Assembly: GCF_020360975.1 (NCBI RefSeq)
Contig: NW_025408668.1
Location: 4,898,001 to 4,962,000, forward strand
DNA length: 64,000 bases
Source: Hirsutella rhossiliensis
Lineage: Eukaryota > Ascomycota > Sordariomycetes > Hypocreales > Ophiocordycipitaceae
Direction: 5' to 3'
Each line of letters opens with the position of its first letter. The first letter of the stretch is position 1. Positions 48,555-58,260 of the stretch are shown here, one piece after another. The notes beneath the pieces were generated by a model, which was given only the letters and a program-made list of their open reading frames with translations, did no database searches and had not been told where the DNA came from. A program made the position numbers and the translations under genes.

Positions 48555-49980
48555 ATACCTATATAATAAACTAAATTAACTAACTCTAAAGCAATTATAT
48601 TACCTTAAGATATAATACGTAAGATTATTACCCTTTAATATAAGGTATAGTTACTTAGGAATAAAAGAGGTAATAAATAAGTTAGGGACCTTAGAGAAGT
48701 AGTTAAACTAAAATAGCTAGGACTATTTAATAGTATTTATAGTATACTTTAAGACTTTCTTACTTAACTTAAGGCCTATTACTAGTTTTACCTTATTAAA
48801 CTCTTAGACCTAGTCGAAAAGGTACTCTATATAAGAAATTATTTATTTAGAATAGTACTTACTTAGTTTAGACTTATTATAAGGGACTTTCTTAATAACT
48901 AACTAGCGTAATAAGATAATAAGATAGATAAAGTCTTTATTAGTTTCTAAGGATTTAAAGAAGCTATTATAAAGGTATTTAGAATAACTAATAAGGAATA
49001 AGAAGCTAAATAAAAACTTTAAGAACTTTAATAAAGGATCTTAGTATTAGATTATACTATAAAGTTTTATTAAGTTACCTTAAAGCTTAATTAAGATAAC
49101 GAACCTCTTATATAACGATTCTATAATAGGCTTAAAGAAGAAGTTAAGGACGAGCTTTATAAGGAAAATCGACTTAATACCCTCTTAGACTATATTACTA
49201 TAGTAGTATAAATTAACGATAGATAGTATATATAACGCTAAGAAAAGAAGTAAGGAAGAGGAAACTAAAACTCTTCTTATAAAAATAACTTTAGCTAACG
49301 CGCTAACTATAAAAAAAAGCGCGAAATATAAATAGCCTAGGTATATATAATAAATCCTAGACTAATAGATTTAAGTATAATATAAAAAGGTAAAGAAAAG
49401 TATTTTAATTATAAGAAACTTAGATATTACTTTAAGGAATATAAATAACCTTATAAAGAGAAGAAAACCTACTAAGTACTAGCCTTAAAAGGTAAGAAAT
49501 ACCTAAACGCTACTAATAAATAAGAACTAAAGTATAAACTCCTTAGTTAGACTATATACTATAACGATAAATATATAGTATACCTAAGCGATAAGAACGG
49601 TATTAAATAGCTCTTAAAGCTATTAAAGAAAACCCTTATAATAATATAATAAAGGGATCTTAAAATATAGAAATAAGTTAAATTTATAGAACTAAAATAC
49701 CCTTATCTTAAAGGAGTCTCTTAAAACTAGATTAAGAAGAACGGTAAATAATTCTAAGAAGATATATAAAATAAAAATTAATATTAATAATAAGTAGTTT
49801 ATAAATAATATAATAAAAAAGATATAAATATAGCCCTTATACTTACGAAACTTAGATAATAACCTAAAAAGGAATAATAAAGTATTAATAATATAAGCTT
49901 TAAAAAATAAGAAATACTTAGAGAAATAAAGATAAGAATAAACTTATACTACTACCCTTACTATTAAAAGGAAATACTAT
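48555..49980 (+). pseudogene. gag remnant of Gypsy-G copy C
   Basis: It aligns with the gag of copy B read on the plus strand. The start codon is ATA, and nearly all Gln/Trp codons are stops. The knuckle region is near 49400-49450 (tataattaaaagaaac context). Confidence 0.7.
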
Positions 49981-51736
49981 AATTAAAGAATACGCTTAAT
50001 ACTTTAAAGAATTTAAAGAAATACTTAAAATTAAAACTTAATAAATACCTTAAATTCTTATAGAAAATTAATAAGCTATAATAGTTTAATATAAACCGGT
50101 ACTATATAGGGAAGATTATACTATAGCTATTACCACGGTCGATACTTTTATAGCTTTATAATAAGAATAGTAACTATAAAGAGAATTTTTAAATAACTTA
50201 AGAATAGTACTTAGTTATAAAACGTATAAGTATATTTTATAGATATTATATATCTACTTAAATTATATAATATACTTCTAGATAAAGGTATAATATAATA
50301 CTTTCTTAGTTATATTTAAGGGATAAGTACTTTTAAAACCCTACCTAAGTATAAACCTAAACTATTAGAAAATTAATTAACGCTACCTAAACGACTAAGT
50401 TATATTATTAGAACTTAATTATAGTATGCTACTTAAATACTACGATAATTATAGTTTATTAATAAGATATCTTTTAAAGATATATAAAATCTATAAATAT
50501 ACTAAAATAAAGGAATAGTATAACGCTACTTACTTTAAGGTATTTAAACTATTAATCTTTTAAAGGCTTATATAATAAGTTAAATATAATAAAGAAGATT
50601 ATAACGAATATATATACCTAAACTATAGAGTTTATAAATACGAAAAAGTATAAGTATAGTATAAACGATATAATAATATACTAAAAGATTACTAGTAATA
50701 TATATAAAGGCTATAAGCTATATTTAACTAAGGAAAAATTAATATAAATAAACTATACGTAAAATAAAAAGATATAGAATAAAAATTTAATCTTTAATAT
50801 AAAAATAAATAGAATTACGATATAAACTATATAATTAACTATAAAGTAACTTAGTATAAATAATATAGCGTCGAAAAATAAGAAATCTTTAACTAGTTAT
50901 AAAAAGTTAGCCTCTTAAGTTAAATAATAACTTAACGCGATAAAAGAATAAAGAAATAATATTAATAATATATTAAAGAAAAATACTTAAATAAAACGAA
51001 TAAAGACTAAGTAAAAAATAAGGTATACTATCTATAAAAGGGCTATAGACTAGTATAATATAATAGGATCTAAGGACCCTATATATAGTAATAGTAATTT
51101 ATAGTAATTAAATAGTATTAGATATCTAAATTATAGGATATTATATATATATACTTTTAGATTATAGCGCGATAGGTAATTATATTTTACCTAGAGTTAT
51201 TAATCGTTACTAACTTATATAGAGATATAAGAAAGATCTATATAAACTTATAAATATTAAAAGAGAGACCTTTAACTATAATAATAGAATTATTAATATA
51301 GAGATTAATTACCTTAATATTAATATCTAGGGCTATAATAAATATATTAACTTTAATATTATAAATATTAAAAAATATAACCTTATATTAAGACTTTTAT
51401 AGCTATAAAAGAGCAACCTATTAATTAACTAAAAAACTAGCTAGCTATATTAAAAAGAAGATATAAGTTTCTAGGACTAGTAGATTTAAGAGAAAGTAAA
51501 ACTTTATAATAATTAAGCTATTAAATAAGATAAAAGGGATAACTATTTAAGTAAATTATTATAGGCTTTAGCGATATAAATAAAAATAGTAACCGAACTA
51601 ATAGATATAATAAGTGTCACGGGCTGTGCCCGGCTGGTGGACCCGGTTGTACCGGGTCCGGTGGGTCGTGCTCCGGTGGCAACACCGGCCCCGCTCCGCG
51701 GACCCAGAAGCTGCGAGAACATTCCGAGAAGGGCAA

Positions 51737-51742
51737 TATAAG
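51737..51742 (+). promoter_or_regulatory. TATA-like box in chromovirus LTR
   Basis: The sequence tataag lies about 50 nt upstream of the transcript start implied by the self-priming site (51787). An identical copy is in the 3' LTR. Confidence 0.5.
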
Positions 51743-51786
51743 CTCGCACTCGAGGCTACGCCTCGAGTTCAGCTTCTTTCCTCCTT

Positions 51787-51797
51787 AGCTCTAGATA
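51787..51797 (+). promoter_or_regulatory. Predicted RNA 5' end (start of R), self-primer
   Basis: The 11 nt agctctagata are the exact reverse complement of the 11 nt just after the LTR (51850-51860). In Tf1-type elements the RNA 5' end folds back onto this site and, after cleavage, primes minus-strand synthesis. This places the transcription start here. Confidence 0.65.
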
Positions 51798-51823
51798 GAC
51801 AACACCTAGGCACCTGCTTGTTG

Positions 51824-51829
51824 AATAAA
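51824..51829 (+). terminator. Polyadenylation signal AATAAA in the LTR
   Basis: A canonical AATAAA; the functional copy would be that in the 3' LTR at 57006-57011. Confidence 0.55.
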
Positions 51830-51849
51830 CTCCGGGCCAGCCTTTCACA

Positions 51850-51860
51850 TATCTAGAGCT
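51850..51860 (+). promoter_or_regulatory. Self-complementary primer-binding site of the chromovirus
   Basis: The 11 nt tatctagagct start directly after the CA end of the LTR, where a tRNA-binding site normally lies. They do not start with TGG and pair perfectly with 51787-51797 inside the LTR. Confidence 0.75.
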
Positions 51861-51897
51861 CCTTCTAAATACCGCAAGCTGCAGACTGCTCGTCAGG

Positions 51898-53000
51898 ATG
51901 GACCAGCAGAGTGAGAGCCAAGTCTCCAGCAGCAATGGATTGACCAACGCATTCAAGAAGCGGTCAATGCGACTCTCAGCCCTCTACAGGACCAACTTTC
52001 CTTGCTGATGGAGCAACTCGGGCGAGCGCAGCCGCAGAGCGCCGACTTGCAATCGCCGCCAGTGGCACGAGGATTGGGCGAGAGCACGCCTGGCTTGGGC
52101 ACGCCCCTCCCCAAAACCTGCGGTACTGGAATGCGGAAACCGTTGCCCAACCCACCCAAGTATGACGGCTCACGGAAGAGCTACTCCTCCTGGGCCAGGC
52201 AGATGCGAGACAAGCTGGACCTTGATGCACACTACTACAGTGGAAATCGCGAACTTTGGTACCTCATCAACTCATGTTTGGACGAGCGACCACAGCAAGT
52301 GGTCGCTACCTTTTACGCCGCGGGAGGCCCTGGGGTAGCTACGACCCCAAGAGTTCATGCGATACCTCGACCGAACCTACCAGGACAGCAACATCCAATC
52401 CTGCGCTGCTGCCACGCTGAGAACTATGCGGCAGCGCGAGACCAACCTCTCGCGTCCTTCCTTCCCCGATTCGAACAGGCATTAGCTGAAGCCGGGGAGC
52501 AGACTGGCCGGACAGTGCAAAGATCGTATTTCTAGAGAACGCAATAAATGCACGCCTCCAAGAGAGTTTGGTCACAGCTGTCCTACCCGACGACTACCAG
52601 GGATGGCTTGCGAGTTCAGGAAATTGCGGGCAGATTGGAGAGACTGAAACCCGGTAGGCAGCCGACGTCGACTGAGCGGACGCCTCAACAGCTACCAAGG
52701 CAACGACCCAAGGAGGAACCGGAGGACCCCGACGGAGATGTTAAGATGACGGACATCAACCGTATTGGCCACGAGTCGAAGGGTCGTCGACATGTCGATA
52801 AGAAGCCGAAGGATGAGCGCCGCTGCTATCGCTGTGGTCGGACGGATCATCTTATCGTGGACTGCCCAGCCCAGGTGGTCTTTCCTGGCGAAGGGAAGCA
52901 ACAGCGACCTAAAGCTGCGCGCATGAAGAAGCCCGATGCCGCAGATGATTCGGAATCAACCGCAGCATCCAGTGAGGACGAGTCGGCGGGAAAAGACTAG
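51898..53000 (+). CDS. Chromovirus gag (capsid/nucleocapsid), frameshifted
   Basis: ATG at 51898 begins MDQQ. A one-base shift by about 51912 leads to EPSLQQQWIDQRIQEAVNA and on to the clean frame from 52002 (MEQLGRAQPQSADLQ). The capsid part has KYDGSRKSYSSWARQMRDKL, then after two one-base shifts near 52335-52350 EFMRYLDRTYQDSNIQ, then QPLASFLPRFEQALAEAG, then DSAKIVFLENAINARLQES. A basic region and a CCHC zinc knuckle follow: CYRCGRTDHLIVDC (about 52830-52870). Stop TAG at 52998. Each frame change fits loss of one base in a short homopolymer (for example GGGG at 52330 and 52495). Gag assembles the particle and packages RNA. Either lightly broken or intact with sequencing errors. Confidence 0.85.
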
Positions 53001-53069
53001 CCCCGGGGAAAGCGGGCGCCGGGGCCTGCAAAGGCAGACATCCGGGACTGGGAAGCGTTCAAGCCACGA

Positions 53070-53590
53070 ATGAATAGTCGGACTGTATTAGTCAACGCGC
53101 GGGTAAACCGAGGCTATCGAATACGCGCCCTTGTCGACTGTGGATGTGACTGCTATGCCGTGATCGACGAAGCCCTTGTTCGGAAGCTGCGGATACCCTT
53201 CGTCGACTCGAAACCACGAGAAATTGGGGATTCTCAGAGTCAGCGAAGAGTGTCATATCCCCAGGGTCGTGGCTGTTGTGGTCGAGACAGCTGGATTTGA
53301 CGAACGTGTCTTTGCATACGTGATCCCAAGCCTGGGCCAGGACATGTTCCTCGGCCGGCCTTGGATGGAGAGAAATCACGTCGTGTACGATGCTGCCAAG
53401 CAGCGAATGTACCATGGGAGGGCAGGTGTGACGATACGCCTCATTGGGCAGGAAGAGCCCGCCAAGATACGCGCGATTCGAAGCGCAAGACTCGTGTCGG
53501 CAGCCGTATTCACGGCGGAGTGTCGACGCGCAAAGAGACGCAAGAAGTGCAACGCGATCTCGATTCATGCAATCAGTTTGTCGGATATAG
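53070..53590 (+). CDS. Chromovirus aspartic protease
   Basis: The first frame reads YRIRALVDCGCDCYAVIDE, giving a D-C-G triad at the usual D-S/T-G position (about 53135-53145). A frame change near 53215-53260 leads to VVAVVVETAGF, then FAYVIPSLGQDMFLGRPWME and YDAAKQRMYHG, the conserved C-terminal part of Gypsy proteases (YVxPxLxxDxxLGxPW). It would cut the Gag-Pol precursor. Cys for Ser/Thr after the catalytic Asp is unusual. The distance from gag (stop at 53000) suggests pol is expressed by frameshift or fusion. Confidence 0.8.
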
Positions 53591-53594
53591 AGGG

Positions 53595-54570
53595 CGCTTC
53601 AGCCGAAGCCGCCAGTCGATCCGAGCGAGAAGGTCCCGGCAGAAGTGCTGAAAGAATTCCGCGACCTATTCTCACCAGGAGAGGCAATGAAGCTGCCGCC
53701 ACATCGACCGGGTGTGGATCATGAAGTCAACCTGCAGCCTGACAAGAACGGCAACGAGCCACCCCTTCCGTGGGGCCCACTCTACAACATGTCACGAGAA
53801 GAGCTGTTGGTCTTGCGAAAGACCCTGAAAGACCTGCTGGACAGAGGATTCATCCGAGCGAGTAGCTCAGCGGCTGCCGCGCCGGTGCTGTTCGTGCGGA
53901 AGCCGAATGGAGGGCTGCGATTTTGTTGCGACTACCGAGCGCTGAATGCAATCACCAAGCGCGACCGATACCCACTGCCCCTCATCGCGGAGACCCTGCA
54001 GAATCTGGCCAAGGCTAAGTGGTTCACCAAGTTGGACGTGGTGGCCGCTTTCCATAAGATCCGCATGGCTCCAGGACATGAGGAAAGACTGCATTTCGCA
54101 CGAGGTTTGGGCTCTACGAGTGGCTCGTGTGCCCTTTCGGCCTGAGCGGCGCCCCGGCATCATTCCAACGATACATGAACAGTGTATTGCGCGAATGGCT
54201 GGACGACTTTGTCACAGCGTACCTGGATGATGTACTGATCTACTCGAGCGGTTCGAAGGCGGATCATGAGGCTAAGGTGCGACGAGTTCTCCAAGCACTC
54301 GCCGACGCTGGGCTGCACCTAGACCCAGCGAAGTGCGAGTTTTCGGTACAAGAGGTCAAATACCTTGGGTTCATCGTCAACGCAGGGAAAGGAATCGCCT
54401 GCGACCCCGAAAAGCAGCGCGCCATCCGCGAATGGGAGGCCCCGACCACGGTGAAGGGTGTCAGAAGCTTTCTGGGCTTCGCCAACTATTACCGGATCTT
54501 CATCCCCGACTATGCCAAGATCACGCAGTCTCTGGATGCCCTGCTTAAGAAAGAACTGCCTTTCATTGGG
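53595..54570 (+). CDS. Chromovirus reverse transcriptase
   Basis: Starts KVPAEVLKEFRDLFSP in the frame entered near 53595 (one extra G in gaggg would explain the change). Motifs in order: DLLDRGFIRASSSAAAAPVL, GGLRFCCDYRALNAITKRDR, WFTKLDVVAAFHKIRM, a one-A loss near 54083, then CPFGLSGAPASFQRYMN, and the catalytic FVTAYLDDVLIYSSGS (YLDD intact), DPAKCEFSVQEVKYLGF and VRSFLGFANYYRIFIPDYA. Catalytic Asp are all present. RNA-dependent DNA polymerase of the element. Confidence 0.93.
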
Positions 54571-55045
54571 GACGAGCGGAGAACGAGGCGTTTCAGGAGC
54601 TGAAGCGACGATTTTGCGAGTCACCGGTGCTCAAGCAGTGGGACCCGAGCCTCCCGACCTTTTTGGAGACGGATTGCTCAGGCTACGCATTGGGAGGCGT
54701 CCTGTCGCAGGAAGGCCCAGATGGACGTCGACACGCATGCGCCTTCTTCTCGAAGCGACTTTCGCCAGCGGAGTACAACTATCCCATTCACGACAAGGAG
54801 ATGCTTGCCATCATGAGATGTCTCGACAACTGGAACGCCGAACTTAGGAGCTGCGGCCCATTTACAATCCTTACCGATCACCGCAACCTGGAGTATTTCG
54901 CGACACGCAAGAACCCCAGGAAACGGCAGAGCGGTGGGGCAGCCAATTTGCCCCAGTTCGACTTCAAGCTCGAGTATCGCCGGGGAAGCGGGGCTGTCGT
55001 GCCTGATGCTTTGTCCCGCCGTGAACAAGACAAGCCACAGGGCAT
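54571..55045 (+). CDS. Chromovirus RNase H and tether
   Basis: A one-T loss near 54567 links it to RT. The domain reads FLETDCSGYALGGVLSQ (first catalytic Asp), YPIHDKEMLAIMRCLDNW (catalytic Glu), FTILTDHRNLEYF (second Asp), then FDFKLEYRRGSGAVVPDALS, the usual GxxNxxADALSR position. Two compensating shifts around 54920-54955 disturb the stretch before FDF. It degrades the RNA strand during reverse transcription. Confidence 0.9.
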
Positions 55046-55339
55046 TGACGACGAGCGGGAACAAGGAAGAATGATACAGTTGATACCGGATAGTGCCATT
55101 CCATCATCGACAAGAGCATGTATCAACGCGATGAGTTCTGACTGTTCAGAGGCATCCACCCTGCCGAAGATGAAGGTCTTCGAGGTAGCGGACCTGCAGC
55201 AACTCTGGGACGAAACGGTGGCGAAGGACTCGATATTCCGGGCAGCCTATAAGGCAGTCCGCGATCGCGAGCGTGCCTTCCCGCCCTCGCTGGGCCTGAA
55301 GATCCAGATTTCAGAATGTGCGATCGACGCAGGCAAAGG

Positions 55340-56494
55340 CTGACATTCAGAGACCGTATTTGGGTGCCGGGTGGATCCGGAGAGGAGGGTAACCAGGAGG
55401 AAGCTGAGAAAGACCAGTTGAGAACCCGCATTGTGCAGCAGTCGCATGACTCTGTTGCGACCGGTCATCCCGGCAGGGAAGGTACGCTGGCTATTGTGGC
55501 TCGGCGATTCTACTGGCCTGGGCAGTCCCAGCTGGTTCGCCGGTACGTAGCCAATTGCGACACCTGCGGCAGAGCACACATCTGGCGCCAGTCGAAGGGG
55601 ATTTCTCAAGCCTCTGCCGATTCCAGATCGACCCCGAAGCCATTTGTCCATGGACTTCATCACAGATCTGCCGCCTACTGGACCGAGCAAGGCAAGGTAC
55701 CTGTGGGTGATTGTGGACAGACTGACAAAGGCTGTGACCCTCGAGGTGATGGACAACATGGAAGCTGAGCCGTGTGCAAACCGTTTTCTCCAGTGTCATT
55801 ACCGATTTCACGGAATGCCACGGTCCATCGTCAGCGACCGCGGGAGCAACTGGCTAAGTAGGTTCTGGAAGAGGTTCTGCCGTCTTGCAGGTGTCACGCA
55901 GAAATTGAGCACGGCCTATCATCCTCAGACGGACGGAGGCCAGAGAGAATGAACCAGGAGATCTAGGCCTACCTGAGAGCCTACGTGTCGTACGTGCAGG
56001 ACGACTGGGGAGAACTGCTCCCTGCCGCGCAGCTGGCACTCAACAATCGTGAATCCGCAGCGACCAAGATCAGCCCCTTTTTCAGTGAGCATGGTTACCA
56101 CGTCGATCCCATCAGCGTCGAGGAATCGGAAGAGCCACCGAGGCATAGAGAGGAAAGCAGAGCTGATAGCCTACTCAGTCGCCTGCAGGAGGTCAATGAG
56201 TACATGCAAGCAGTGATGGCCTCCTCACAGCAACAACAAGAAGAGGCTGCCAACGCAAAGCGACAGCCTGCGGAGCGATTTGAAGTTGGTGACAAGGTGT
56301 GGCTCTCGATGGCAAACTACAGATCGCCACGACCGTGCAAGAAGCTCGACTGGCTGCATCACAAGTACACAGTCACGAAGGTAATTAGTTCGCACGTTGT
56401 TGAGCTCGATGTTCGTGGCTCAATTTACCCGCGATTTCATGTTGACCTTTGCGGCGGGCGCATCAAGATCCGGCTCCTGGCCAAAGGTAGATGA
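55340..56494 (+). CDS. Chromovirus integrase (zinc-binding, DDE core, GPY-like end)
   Basis: HHCC domain: SHDSVATGHPG ... NCDTCGRAH (about 55440-55590). Core: FVHGLHH out of frame, then MDFITDLPP (first Asp), VIVDRLTKAVTLEV, SIVSDRGSNWLSRFW (second Asp), LSTAYHPQTDGG, a shift, then ERMNQEI, which supplies the Glu. A TAG at 55964 interrupts EI-AYLRAYV where Gln (CAG) is likely; this C to T in a CA context is the one plausible RIP hit seen. Then DDWGELLPAAQLALNNRES and the C-terminal part FEVGDKVWLSMANY, KKLDWLHHKYTVTKV, YPRFHVDL. Inserts the cDNA into the genome. Confidence 0.9.
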
Positions 56495-56509
56495 CGCACA
56501 GCCACCACC

Positions 56510-56675
56510 GGTACAAGATGAGTCCGGCACGGATCTGTGGGATGTCGACGAGATCCTCTGCGCGAGATGGAAGAAGCGCGGACGAGGGGAATTCAGGCAA
56601 GCACTAGTGCGATGGACGGGCTACGCAGAGCCGACTTGGGAGCCAGTTGAGTGGTTGCAGGAACAATTGCGATGA
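56510..56675 (+). CDS. Chromodomain at the integrase C-terminus
   Basis: Reads DLWDVDEILCARWKKRGRG, then FRQALVRWTGYAEPTWEPVE, ending WLQEQLR and stop TGA at 56673. It matches the chromodomain layout (EYVVEKILD..., YLLKWKGF, TWEP). The three aromatic-cage positions are Trp, Trp and Tyr, all aromatic, so methyl-lysine binding is plausible. Reached from the integrase frame by one shift near 56440-56490. In chromoviruses this domain directs integration to H3K9-methylated chromatin; the element indeed sits in heavily RIPed DNA. Confidence 0.9.
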
Positions 56676-56780
56676 AGGCATTCGAGGACAAGTACGGGCC
56701 AATCAAGACCAATGATGGCCCTAGGGAGGGTACGAGACGCTGGCAGGAACGCAAGAACCCCGCAGACGCCGACCTGGTCG

Positions 56781-56797
56781 GAGGGGACAAGGGGTAA
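56781..56797 (+). promoter_or_regulatory. Polypurine tract of the chromovirus
   Basis: The tract gaggggacaaggggtaa ends at the first base of the 3' LTR; it primes plus-strand synthesis. Confidence 0.85.
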
Positions 56798-57031
56798 TGT
56801 CACGGGCTGTGCCCGGCTGGTGAACCCGTTGTACCGGGTCCGGTGGGTCGTGCTCCGGTGGCAACACCGGCCCGCTCCGCGGACCCAGAAGCTGCGAGAA
56901 CATTCCGAGAAGGGCAATATAAGCTCGCACTCGAGGCTACGCCTCGAGTTCAGCTTCTTTTCCTCCTTAGCTCTAGATAGACAACACCTAGGCACCTGCT
57001 TGTTGAATAAACTCCGGGCCAGCCTTTCACA
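56798..57031 (+). repeat. 3' LTR of the chromovirus
   Basis: It is 234 bp. Against the 5' LTR: GG to GA near position 26, GG/G near 31, CCCC/CCC near 77 and TTT/TTTT near 164. Followed by ATAAG. Confidence 0.97.
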
Positions 57032-57036
57032 ATAAG

Positions 57037-57073
57037 ATCGACTAATAAGACTTATATACTAACTAATATAGCT
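57037..57073 (+). mobile_element. Gypsy-G copy C, middle sliver between two young insertions
   Basis: These 37 bp (gatcgactaataagac...) match copy B near 42725-42760 in reverse complement and connect 51614 with 63367. They prove that the chromovirus and Copia-1 hit the same old element about 40 bp apart. Confidence 0.85.
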
Positions 57074-57078
57074 ATATA

Positions 57079-57536
57079 TCTCGCGAAGAGAGATGCGAGA
57101 AGTGCATATAAAATGCACGAAGGTGAAATTAGAAGTAAGGGGTCGGACAGGCAGGGCAGAGATGTTTGAATCTTACGGGGGCAGTAATTGTAGTAGGGGA
57201 GTGATTGTTGTATTGCCTTAATTGTCCTTCTTTCCTCTATCCAACGCCCCTATTTATACCCGTCTAGCATCTTAATTAACAAAGAAGATCCTGCTTAAAG
57301 AAGCCACTAATGTCCTTTTAACTACCGAGCTTTTTGCCGGTTTTTTCCTTCCTTTGCAGCCGTTTCCGGCATATCCGTCTTATCTCTCGCTACTTTATGC
57401 TTTCCCTTATGCCCCCACCCTCCTTTCTACACCTCTTCTCGGCTCCTTCTTCTATACCGGGTGTTTCTAGCTTCCTTAGTCCCTCTTACTAAGGGATATC
57501 TTCGAGAACTGCGAAATCAGGCCACGCTTCGCGATA
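57079..57536 (-). repeat. 3' LTR of Copia-1
   Basis: It is 458 bp, direct repeat of 62904-63361, and is the less mutated of the two (more CA/TG). Confidence 0.95.
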
Positions 57537-57548
57537 CACCCCCTTAGC
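57537..57548 (-). promoter_or_regulatory. Polypurine tract of Copia-1
   Basis: On the minus strand gctaagggggtg directly precedes the 3' LTR, confirming coding direction. Confidence 0.65.
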
Positions 57549-57759
57549 TATAGCCTGCCCTTATAGTAAGGGCATAGCTAATACGGCTTCGGGCTAGTAA
57601 GCGTATAGAGGAGGTTCTTAGCTCTGCACTTCTCCCTTTACTCGAGGAAAGCAGGGGCCCTTTCGGGTCCCTAGGCTCTTTTAGACCTACTTAAGGAAAA
57701 GGGGCCTAAAGAGGGGAAAGTCCTATAAGAAAGGGGGCCTTCTTAGAAGGGAAAAACCC

Positions 57760-58260
57760 AATCAAAATAAGGGGCCCTCTAAAGGGAAAAACCTCTTCCT
57801 TTTCTTCGGCTGCAGACGTTACCTTCTCGTACGGGCCATTAGCTCCTCTCGTAGACTCTTAAGGCGGGCCTCTAAGGACAGCTTCTCTCGAACGTCTTCT
57901 AGCCTAATTTGCTATAAGAAGACAGCTAGCTTCTGCTTCGGCAGGGGCTTCGTAAGACCGTCGGCTTTCATTGATGCCGTTAGAACCTAACGGACGGAAA
58001 TAAGTCCCCTTTAGACCTCTTAGCGTAACTAATGCTAGTAGATATCGATATACCGTAGCCGGGTCGACAACTTACTGTTTTCCGTAAGAATTCGTATAGT
58101 CTGCGTGTTATCGCATTCTATAGCTAATAGGGTCGGAATTTGCAGTCGTAGAGATATTAATAGCCGGCTAAGGAAAATCGCTTCTTTTAACGCTTCTAAA
58201 AGAGCTAGTAGCTCTGCCTCCGTACTAGAAGTCGTAACGGTGGCCTACTTCGAAGCTCTC
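57760..58260 (-). pseudogene. RNase H of Copia-1
   Basis: At about 58196-58226 the minus strand reads SSTEAELLALL, the Copia RNase H signature (SSTEAEYxAL) with its catalytic Glu. The upstream part merges with the RT end. Stops appear at Gln/Trp sites. Confidence 0.78.

Larger units (their letters stand above)
48218..51614 (+). mobile_element. Gypsy-G copy C, left part (opposite orientation to A and B), RIP-saturated
   Basis: It is the reverse complement of copy B from about 46150 to 42790: a truncated 5' LTR (48218-48493), gag (from about 48555, ATG now ATA), zinc knuckle and protease region (DYS at about 51150). It is broken at 51614 by the chromovirus, continues for about 40 bp at 57037-57073, is broken again by Copia-1, and resumes at 63367. 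Coding is plus. Confidence 0.88.
51615..51849 (+). repeat. 5' LTR of the chromovirus
   Basis: It is 235 bp, TG...CA. It includes a TATA-like box (51737-51742), a likely transcript start near 51787 and AATAAA at 51824-51829. Confidence 0.97.
51615..57031 (+). mobile_element. Young chromovirus (Ty3/Gypsy with chromodomain), 5417 bp, not RIPed
   Basis: LTRs of 235 bp (51615-51849) and 234 bp (56798-57031) begin TGTCACGGGC and end CTTTCACA. Exact target duplication ATAAG is at 51610-51614 and 57032-57036, in old Gypsy-G copy C. The sequence is GC-rich with normal CA/TG, in sharp contrast to both flanks. Order on the plus strand: gag with CCHC knuckle, protease, RT, RNase H, integrase, chromodomain, polypurine tract. 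The two LTRs differ by one substitution and three one-base homopolymer changes. Coding is split over several frames by single-base indels. Confidence 0.97.

Noticed and set aside
51615..57031. Horizontal transfer as the cause of the GC contrast
   Set aside because: The contrast is explained by RIP of the flanks and absence of RIP in the insert; no evidence for foreign origin is visible in the sequence.
51543..57035. Many open frames on the minus strand and in shadow frames of the chromovirus (for example 53092-53568, 55247-55759, 56621-56995)
   Set aside because: They overlap clear gag-pol domains, have no recognisable motifs and are expected in GC-rich coding DNA.
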